From positions 1 through 41,913 of the forward strand of contig JACRIW010000091.1 of the NCBI GenBank assembly GCA_016215625.1: a stretch of 41,913 nt of DNA. The letters are read 5' to 3'. The notes beneath the pieces are model-generated. The model was not told the DNA's origin, did no database searches, and worked only from the letters and a program-made list of their open reading frames with translations. Shown in pieces: positions 36,805-41,913 of this stretch (its first letter is position 1; every line of letters begins with the position of its first letter). A program made the position numbers and the translations under genes. Source of the stretch: Candidatus Eiseniibacteriota bacterium. GTDB lineage: Bacteria; Eisenbacteria; RBG-16-71-46.

Positions 36805-38937
36805 GTGAGCCGCGTCTCGCCCGGAGTGGACCTCGTCTTCATCTGGCATCACCACCAGCCGGACTACCGGCGGCCGAGTGATGGACGCGCGCTCCTGCCG
36901 TGGGTGCGCCTGCACGCGACGAAGGATTACCTCGACATGGCGCTGCACCTGCAGCGCCATGCCGGGGTGAAGGCGACCTTCAACTTCGCGCCCTCGCTGC
37001 TCGACCAGCTCGAGCATGCCCGCACCGGCGGCGCCGACGCGCTGTTCGAGCTGCTCCAGCGTCCGCCCGGCTCGCTGTCCGGCGAGGAGCGGGCCGAACT
37101 GCAGGCGCGCTCGCGCATGGCGCCGCGCTGGGCCCGCGAGCGCTGGCCCCAGTACCAGGCGCTGTGCGAGAAGCTGCGCGCGCCGGCCGTGGCGAACGAG
37201 GCCGAGCTGCTGCGGCTGAACTGCTTCTTCCTGCTCGCATGGCTCGACCCGTTGCTCATGCACGAGAGCGCCGCCGCGGCCGCCGAGAAGGCTGCGATCG
37301 CCGGCCACGCCGGGCTCGCCGAGCGGGAAGCGCTGCTCGCGCTGCACGCCGAGATCCTGCACCGCGTGCTGCCGGCCTATCGCGAGCTCGCCGCGCGCGG
37401 GCAGATCGAGATCACGTGCTCGCCGGCCTTCCATCCGATCCTGCCGCTGCTCGTGGACGTGAAGACCGCGCGGCGGTCGCGCCCCGACCAGCCCTCGCCG
37501 GCCGAGGACTTCGCCGCCCCCGAGGACGCCGCGTGGCACATCGCGCGCGGGCTCGAGATCGCCGAGGAGGCCTTCGGCGCGCGCCCGCTCGGCATGTGGC
37601 CGTCCGAGGGCAGCGTCAGCCCCGAGGCGGCGGCACTGCTGGCCGGCGCGGGCGTGCGCTGGGTCGCGACCGACGAAATGGTGCTGTGGCGCTCGCTCGG
37701 CGAAGGCTCGCCGCGCCGAGAGCGGCTCTACCAGCCGTGGCGCTTCGCCACGCCGAAGGGCGATCTCGCGTTCTTCTTCCGCGACCACGAGCTGTCCGAC
37801 CGCATCGGCTTCGTGGACAGCACGGGGGGCGCGCACGACGCGGCCGCCGACTTCGTGCGGCGAGTGCGCCACATCGGCGAGCAGTACGCCGCCTCGGGGC
37901 TGCCGGGGCGGCCGGTCGTGAGCGTCGTGCTCGACGGCGAGAACTGCTGGGAGCACTACGCCGAGGACGGCATGCCGTTCCTCTCGGCGCTCTACGAGGC
38001 GCTCGAGGCCGCCGGGGACATCCGCACGGTGACGCCCTCCGAGGTGCTGGACGGGGGAGAGCGGCCCGAGGAGATGCACGCGCTGCACTCGGGCTCGTGG
38101 ATCGACGCCGACTTCCACATCTGGGCGGGGCACCCCGAGAAGAACCGCGCGTGGGACCTGCTCGCGCGCACGCGTCACGCGCTCGTCGCGAGCGGGGCGA
38201 CGCGCGCGAGCCATCCCGGCGCCTGGCTTTCGCTCTCGGCGGCCGAAGGCTCGGACTGGTTCTGGTGGTTCGGCGAGGATCACTACACGGCGGACAAGGC
38301 GCTGTTCGACAGCCTGTTCCGCGCACATCTTCAGGGAGTGCATGAGAAGGCCGGCCTGCCCGTCCCGGGCTGGCTGAGCCTGCCGGTCAGCGGCAAGGCG
38401 AAGTCGGGCGACCAGCACACGCCGCCGACGGCCTACGTGCGACCCGTGCTCGACGGGCGTCTCAGCCGCTACTACGAGTGGCACGGCGCGGGGCTGTGGA
38501 AGTTCGGCACCGGCGGTGGCTCGATGCACCGCGTGACCGCGCCGGTCGCGAGCACGCTGCACTACGGCTTCGACGAGCAGTTCCTCTACCTGCGGCTCGA
38601 CTTCGCCGGCGAGGCGCTGCCGGGCGCGGACGCCTCGATCGTGATCGAGGTGACGGCGCCGGTCGCCGCGCGCCTGCGGCTCGTGGGGCTGTCGCCGGGC
38701 GCCGCGGCGCTCGGGCGTGAGGACGGCGAGCCCCTGCCGGGCGCGACCGCGGTGCTCGACGACGTGCTGGAAGTCGGCCTGCCGCTCGCGGCGTTCGGCG
38801 GCGAACCGGGCCAGACGCTCGAACTCATGCTGCACGTCGAGCGCGGCGCGCAGCGCCTCGAGAGCCTGCCGCCGGGAGAGCCGCTCCGCTTCACGCTGCC
38901 GGGTCCCGAGTGGGACGCGGCGCACTGGAGCGTGTGA
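36805..38937 (+). CDS. Glycoside hydrolase family 57 protein
   Basis: A 710-residue GH57 enzyme acting on alpha-glucans (amylase, amylopullulanase or 4-alpha-glucanotransferase type). Conserved region 1 is FIWHHHQPDYRRP. The nucleophile is probably Glu268 in GMWPSEGSVSPE, and the acid/base Asp377 in SVVLDGENCWEHY. A further region has SGSWIDADFHIWAGHPEKN and SDWFWWFGEDHYT. The last 170 residues form a beta-sandwich like those following many GH57 barrels. No signal peptide is present, so action on cytoplasmic glycogen-like polymer is likely. GTG 36805 is used. Exact activity cannot be read from the sequence. Confidence 0.9.
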   Translation: MSRVSPGVDLVFIWHHHQPDYRRPSDGRALLPWVRLHATKDYLDMALHLQRHAGVKATFNFAPSLLDQLEHARTGGADALFELLQRPPGSLSGEERAELQARSRMAPRWARERWPQYQALCEKLRAPAVANEAELLRLNCFFLLAWLDPLLMHESAAAAAEKAAIAGHAGLAEREALLALHAEILHRVLPAYRELAARGQIEITCSPAFHPILPLLVDVKTARRSRPDQPSPAEDFAAPEDAAWHIARGLEIAEEAFGARPLGMWPSEGSVSPEAAALLAGAGVRWVATDEMVLWRSLGEGSPRRERLYQPWRFATPKGDLAFFFRDHELSDRIGFVDSTGGAHDAAADFVRRVRHIGEQYAASGLPGRPVVSVVLDGENCWEHYAEDGMPFLSALYEALEAAGDIRTVTPSEVLDGGERPEEMHALHSGSWIDADFHIWAGHPEKNRAWDLLARTRHALVASGATRASHPGAWLSLSAAEGSDWFWWFGEDHYTADKALFDSLFRAHLQGVHEKAGLPVPGWLSLPVSGKAKSGDQHTPPTAYVRPVLDGRLSRYYEWHGAGLWKFGTGGGSMHRVTAPVASTLHYGFDEQFLYLRLDFAGEALPGADASIVIEVTAPVAARLRLVGLSPGAAALGREDGEPLPGATAVLDDVLEVGLPLAAFGGEPGQTLELMLHVERGAQRLESLPPGEPLRFTLPGPEWDAAHWSV

Positions 38938-38943
38938 CGGTCC

Positions 38944-38970
38944 GTGCGCGCGGGTTCAGCCCTCGCGCAC
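38944..38970. terminator. Hairpin between convergent genes
   Basis: GTGCGCG (38944-38950) and CGCGCAC (38964-38970) form a 7-bp stem. After one mismatch the stem continues with GGG/CCC and a TTCAG loop. It lies in the junction between the GH57 stop and the aldehyde dehydrogenase stop; the latter's stop codon (38956-38958) is in the loop. It could terminate both transcripts, though neither side has a T tract. Confidence 0.4.
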
Positions 38971-40320
38971 CCAGACGGTCTTGAGGTTCACGAACTCGCG
39001 AATTCCCGTCCCGGCCAGTTCGCGTCCGTGCCCCGAGGCCTTGATGCCGCCGAAGGGCAGCCGCGGGTCGGACTTCACCATGCCGTTCACGAACACGGCG
39101 CCCGCGCGGATCTCGCGTGCGAGCGCTTCGCCCTTCGTGGCGTCGCGGGTCCAGAGGCTGGCGCCGAGGCCGTAGCGCGTGAGGTTCGCGAGCCGCACCG
39201 CGTCCGCCGCGTCGCGCGCGATCGTGACGGGCGCCAGCGGACCGAAGGTCTCCTCGTCGAACGCGGCCATGCCGGGCGTCACGCCGCCGAGCACCGTCGG
39301 CGCGTAGTACCAGCCCGGGCCCTCGATCCGGTGTCCGCCCGCGAGGAGCGTCGCGCCGGCCGCGAGCGTGCGCTGCACCTGGTCGTCGAGGTCGTCCACG
39401 AACTCGGGGCGCGCGAGCGGCCCGACCTGCGTGGCGCGGTTGAGCGGATCGCCCACGACGAGCGCGCGCGTGCGCGCGACGAAGGCGCGCGTGAACGCCT
39501 CGGCCGCGGGCGCTTCGACGATGAAGCGCTTGGCGGCGATGCACGACTGGCCGTTGTTCTGCACGCGCGCGGTCACGGCGACCGCCGCGGCCTCGTCCAT
39601 GTCGGCGTCGGCGAGCACGACGAACGGGTCCGAGCCGCCCAGTTCGAGCACGACTTTCTTGAGTGCGGCGCCGGCGGTGCCGCCGACCTGGCGCCCCGCG
39701 GCTTCGCTGCCGGTGAGCGTGACCGCCGCGACCGCGTCGTGCGCGATCAGCGCCGCGGCGCCGCTCGCCGGGACGAGCAGCGTGGCGAAGACGCCTTCGT
39801 GGGCGCCGGCCTCGCGCAGCAGCGACTCGATCGCGAGTGCGACACCGGGCACGTTCGAGGCGTGCTTGAGCGCGACGACGTTGCCCGCCATGAGCGCGGG
39901 CGCCGCGGCGCGGAAGACCTGCCAGAACGGAAAGTTCCACGGCATGATCGCGAGCAGCACCCCGAGCGGTTCGCAGCGCGTGCCGCTGCGCGTCGCGTCG
40001 GTCGCCACGGACTCGGGCGCGAGCAGGCGCTCGGCGTGCTCGGCGTACCACTCGCAGACCCACGCGCATTTCTCGACTTCGCCCTCGGCCTGCGCGATCG
40101 GCTTGCCCATCTCGATCGTGGCGAGCCGTGCGAGAGCGCCCGTGCGCTCGCGCAGCAGTGCGGCGGCACGCGTCAGCACGGCGGCGCGAGCGGCGAACGG
40201 CAGCGCGGCCCACGCGGGCTGTGCTGCGGCGGCGCGATCGAGGCAGGCCGCGGCGTCGGCGGGAGAGTGCCCGGCGTATTCCTGCACGAGTCGTCCGGTG
40301 GCGGGATGAACGGAGCGCAT
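38956..40320 (-). CDS. NAD(P)-dependent aldehyde dehydrogenase, succinate-semialdehyde dehydrogenase-like
   Basis: Oxidises an aldehyde, probably succinate semialdehyde, to the acid. The 454-residue product closely resembles E. coli Sad/YneI along its length. It has PWNFPFWQVFRAAAPALMAG, the active Cys260 in NNGQSCIAAKRFIVE, the general base Glu226 in LELGGSDPFVVL, and the C-terminal LPFGGIKASGHGRELAGTG. The start is ATG 40320 (MRSVHPATG); no good ribosome site is seen. It lies 25 bp after the radical SAM gene on the same strand, so the two may be co-transcribed. The cofactor preference is unknown. Confidence 0.9.
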   Translation of the reverse strand: MRSVHPATGRLVQEYAGHSPADAAACLDRAAAAQPAWAALPFAARAAVLTRAAALLRERTGALARLATIEMGKPIAQAEGEVEKCAWVCEWYAEHAERLLAPESVATDATRSGTRCEPLGVLLAIMPWNFPFWQVFRAAAPALMAGNVVALKHASNVPGVALAIESLLREAGAHEGVFATLLVPASGAAALIAHDAVAAVTLTGSEAAGRQVGGTAGAALKKVVLELGGSDPFVVLADADMDEAAAVAVTARVQNNGQSCIAAKRFIVEAPAAEAFTRAFVARTRALVVGDPLNRATQVGPLARPEFVDDLDDQVQRTLAAGATLLAGGHRIEGPGWYYAPTVLGGVTPGMAAFDEETFGPLAPVTIARDAADAVRLANLTRYGLGASLWTRDATKGEALAREIRAGAVFVNGMVKSDPRLPFGGIKASGHGRELAGTGIREFVNLKTVWVREG

Positions 40321-40345
40321 GACGCGGACGATGCCGCAGTGGCGA

Positions 40346-41266
40346 TCAGAGCGCCAGTCCCAGCTGCTCCGCGAAGAACGTGCGCTCGGGCTCCGGCGGC
40401 GGCAGCGGCTCGATGGGCTCGGGCGCGCCCGCACGCCGCGGGCTCGCGCGCCGCAGCTCCGCCACATGCGCCAGCACGGGCGCACTCGCGCGCTTCGGCA
40501 GGTACGCGCGGCCCGCGTACAGCGTCTCGATGCGCGCGCGCTCCTCGGGCCAGGCCGCGCCGAGCGTGTCGAGGAAATGCTCGCGCGTGCCCGGCTGCAG
40601 GTGGAGCAACCCGGCCCACACGCTGATCGCACCGGCGTCGCGCGCAGCTCGCACGACGTTCGCGAGCGAATCGTCCCGGTCCGAGAGTCCGGGCAGCAGC
40701 GGCGCCATCGCCACGCGCACCCGAATCCCCGCGTCGGCCAGCCGCCGCACCGCCCGCAGGCGCTGCGCCGGTGGTGCGGTGCCCGGCTCGGTCACGCGCC
40801 AGAGCGCTTCGTCGAGCGTCGGGATCGAGACGTCCACGGCGACCTTCGCGCGGCGCGAACCCTCGGCGAGCACGTCGAGGTCGCGCACGACGAGCGGGCC
40901 GCGCGTGATGATTCCGAACGGGTTCGCGTGCTCGACGAAGGCCTCGAGGCACGCACGCGTCAGGCGGCGCGAGCCCTCGATCGGCTGGTAGGGATCGGTG
41001 GCCGCGCCGACCACGACCGTCTCGCGCGACCAGGACGGCCGCGCGAGTTCGCGGCGCAGCACCCCGGCGATGTTGGGCTTGATCCGGATGCGGCGCCCGT
41101 AGGCGTCTCCCGAGGGACGGTCGGCGCGGCGCTCGAACGCGCGCACGTAGCAGAACGTGCAGCGGTGGGCGCAACCCATGTACGGGTTGAGCGTCCACTC
41201 GAACGGCATGCCCGAGACGTGATTGAGGGCCGAGCGGCAGGGTTGGTCGAAGTACTCGGGGCGCAT
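40346..41266 (-). CDS. SPL-family radical SAM protein
   Basis: A 306-residue radical SAM protein related to the SplB/Rv2578c group (COG1533). The cluster motif is CAHRCTFCYVRAFE (CxxxCxxC), preceded by EWTLNPYMG. Conserved downstream segments are GAATDPYQPIEGSRRLTR, IITRGPLVVRDLDVL, VSIPTLDEALWRVTEPG and MAPLLPGLSD. Most members of this group are not true spore photoproduct lyases, and their substrate is unknown; no sporulation genes are present here. ATG 41266 begins MRPEYFDQP. Two small palindromes lie just upstream (41281-41293 and 41297-41310). Confidence 0.88.
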   Translation of the reverse strand: MRPEYFDQPCRSALNHVSGMPFEWTLNPYMGCAHRCTFCYVRAFERRADRPSGDAYGRRIRIKPNIAGVLRRELARPSWSRETVVVGAATDPYQPIEGSRRLTRACLEAFVEHANPFGIITRGPLVVRDLDVLAEGSRRAKVAVDVSIPTLDEALWRVTEPGTAPPAQRLRAVRRLADAGIRVRVAMAPLLPGLSDRDDSLANVVRAARDAGAISVWAGLLHLQPGTREHFLDTLGAAWPEERARIETLYAGRAYLPKRASAPVLAHVAELRRASPRRAGAPEPIEPLPPPEPERTFFAEQLGLAL

Positions 41267-41280
41267 GGCCGCGCAGGATG

Positions 41281-41310
41281 CCCATTCGATGGGTCATGCA
41301 CAAATGTGCA
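41281..41310 (-). promoter_or_regulatory. Two adjacent palindromes upstream of the radical SAM gene
   Basis: CCCAT-TCG-ATGGG (41281-41293) and TGCACA-AA-TGTGCA (41297-41310) are perfect inverted repeats lying 15 to 44 bases before the start codon on the minus strand. On that strand TTGTGC overlaps the second repeat and could be a -35 box, but the matching -10 box is poor. They may be operator sites for a repressor. Confidence 0.35.
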
Positions 41311-41814
41311 GTTTTGGCGGATGCTGAGCTGCAGGGCCCAAGCGGCTGTGGCGCAGGCGCCCGGGCCGAGGCGGGCGGAGTCCGGGACCCGGATCTTGGG
41401 ACGGGCGGATGCGGCCCGAGCCGGGGCTACGGCGAGCGCGACCGGAGGCGCGGCCGCGCGTCCGGGCAACCGGGGCGCCGGGCGGCTGGGCGCCGAGGAC
41501 CGTGGGCGGCTCCGGACGGCAGGCCGCCGGACGCGGCCAGGGCCGCCGGGCGGCCCGAGGCTCGCGCACGGCCGGCCGAGGCCGAGCCGTCCTGCGCAGC
41601 GTGCCGCGCACGAGTGCGGGCACACGGCGACCGGAGCGAGTGTGATCGCGTCGCGAGGAGAGCTGGCGGACACACGCCATGCGGAAGCGCCGGAGGTGGT
41701 TCGTGGTCAGGCGAGGCCGCGATGGAGCCGGGCTCGGAGGGCCGCTCGAGAGGGCCTCGGCAGGACTGGCGGTGCGGCGCCGATGCCCGCGGTTCCCAAG
41801 GCCGCTCCCCAGTG
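41311..41814. other. Gene-free GC-rich stretch
   Basis: About 500 bases without a supportable gene. The open frames here are short, Arg/Gly/Pro-rich and without ribosome sites, as expected from GC-rich non-coding DNA. There are many short GGCCG-type runs but no long repeat, tRNA or insertion-sequence end that I can see. It separates the radical SAM gene from the dif-like site. Confidence 0.6.
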
Positions 41815-41842
41815 GAGTCGCATAATATGTATTATGTCAACC
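41815..41842 (+). other. dif: dif-like Xer recombination site
   Basis: A 28-bp site with the layout of bacterial dif. The 11-bp XerC arm GAGTCGCATAA (41815-41825) is followed by the 6-bp centre TATGTA (41826-41831) and the 11-bp XerD arm TTATGTCAACC (41832-41842). Read outward from the centre, the arms start TTATGCG (XerC side) and TTATGTCAA (XerD side). From memory the E. coli arms are TTATGCGCACC and TTATGTTAAAT, so seven and eight of the key positions match. The AT-rich 16-bp core stands out sharply in this GC-rich DNA. Two Xer recombinase genes are in the same window. XerCD with FtsK would act here to resolve chromosome dimers. Confidence 0.8.
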
Positions 41843-41913
41843 GATGCGGCCGACCGACATCACGACGAGTTCCCCCGACCTTGCCCCTCAGGCGGCTCCT
41901 TCGTCCGCCTCGA

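Noticed and set aside
41409..41645. 78-codon open frame in the gene-free stretch
   Set aside because: Arg/Gly/Ala-rich without a ribosome site or any domain-like segment.
41821..41836. CATAATA-TG-TATTATG read as a repressor operator
   Set aside because: The flanks are not symmetric but match the two different arms of dif, so a recombination site explains more of the sequence.
41827..41913. Reading frames from ATG 41827 or 41834 that stay open to the window edge
   Set aside because: Their start codons lie inside the dif-like site and neither product resembles a known protein; ATG 41834 also has no suitably spaced ribosome site. The sequence is too short to judge.

Overview
The window is 41.9 kb of very GC-rich bacterial chromosome, densely packed with housekeeping genes. 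I assign 33 protein genes. Many neighbours overlap by 4 bp (ATGA or GTGA), which suggests long, translationally coupled operons. The cell envelope is of the Gram-negative type: signal peptides, lipoboxes, a predicted outer-membrane barrel fused to a protease-like domain, a small predicted outer-membrane protein, and a Slt-type lytic transglycosylase. Gene style (propeller lipoproteins, PD40 propellers, purine operon, GH57) suggests an uncultured high-GC lineage such as Candidatus Eisenbacteria or another FCB/Gemmatimonadota-like group. That assignment is inference from style, not from a marker search.

Layout. 183-8832: a purine operon (purN, HAD phosphatase, purC, cupin, purH, then guaA), followed by a lytic transglycosylase and a polyprenol/diacylglycerol kinase-like membrane protein. 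9074-12282: a hybrid histidine kinase, a TPR protein and a cold-shock protein. 12397-19195: secA, a Smg/DUF494 protein, topA and a XerC-type recombinase. 19170-22880: an Ig-like lipoprotein followed by dapF, dapA and dapB of the lysine/diaminopimelate pathway. 22930-25788: a peptidase/propeller/barrel outer-membrane protein. 25799-27754 (minus strand): rpsT followed by a small membrane protein and a propeller lipoprotein. 27983-31420: uvrC, a XerD-type recombinase and a small outer-membrane-like protein. 31422-35955: a coupled trio of beta-CASP metallo-beta-lactamase, RapA-like SNF2 ATPase and an unrecognised zinc-ribbon protein. 36111-38937: a YfgM-like TPR membrane protein and a GH57 glycosidase. 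38956-41266 (minus strand): an aldehyde dehydrogenase and a SPL-family radical SAM protein. From 41267 on there is no supported gene.

The most notable non-coding element is a 28-bp dif-like Xer recombination site at 41815-41842. It lies in the same window as two complete tyrosine recombinases (XerC-type at 18302, XerD-type at 29806), so both recombinases and their probable target are in view. Almost all genes left of it point toward it, as expected for a leading strand running to the replication terminus.

Several upstream regions carry sigma70-like promoters that fit a TTGnnn-N18-TAnnnT pattern. Two of them (purN, secA) place the start codon at the expected transcription start, so those mRNAs may be leaderless. 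Other structural signals are a perfect 10-bp hairpin with the xerD stop codon as its loop, an 11-bp hairpin after the cold-shock gene, and small palindromes before two genes. I saw no tRNA, rRNA, CRISPR array, insertion sequence or prophage.
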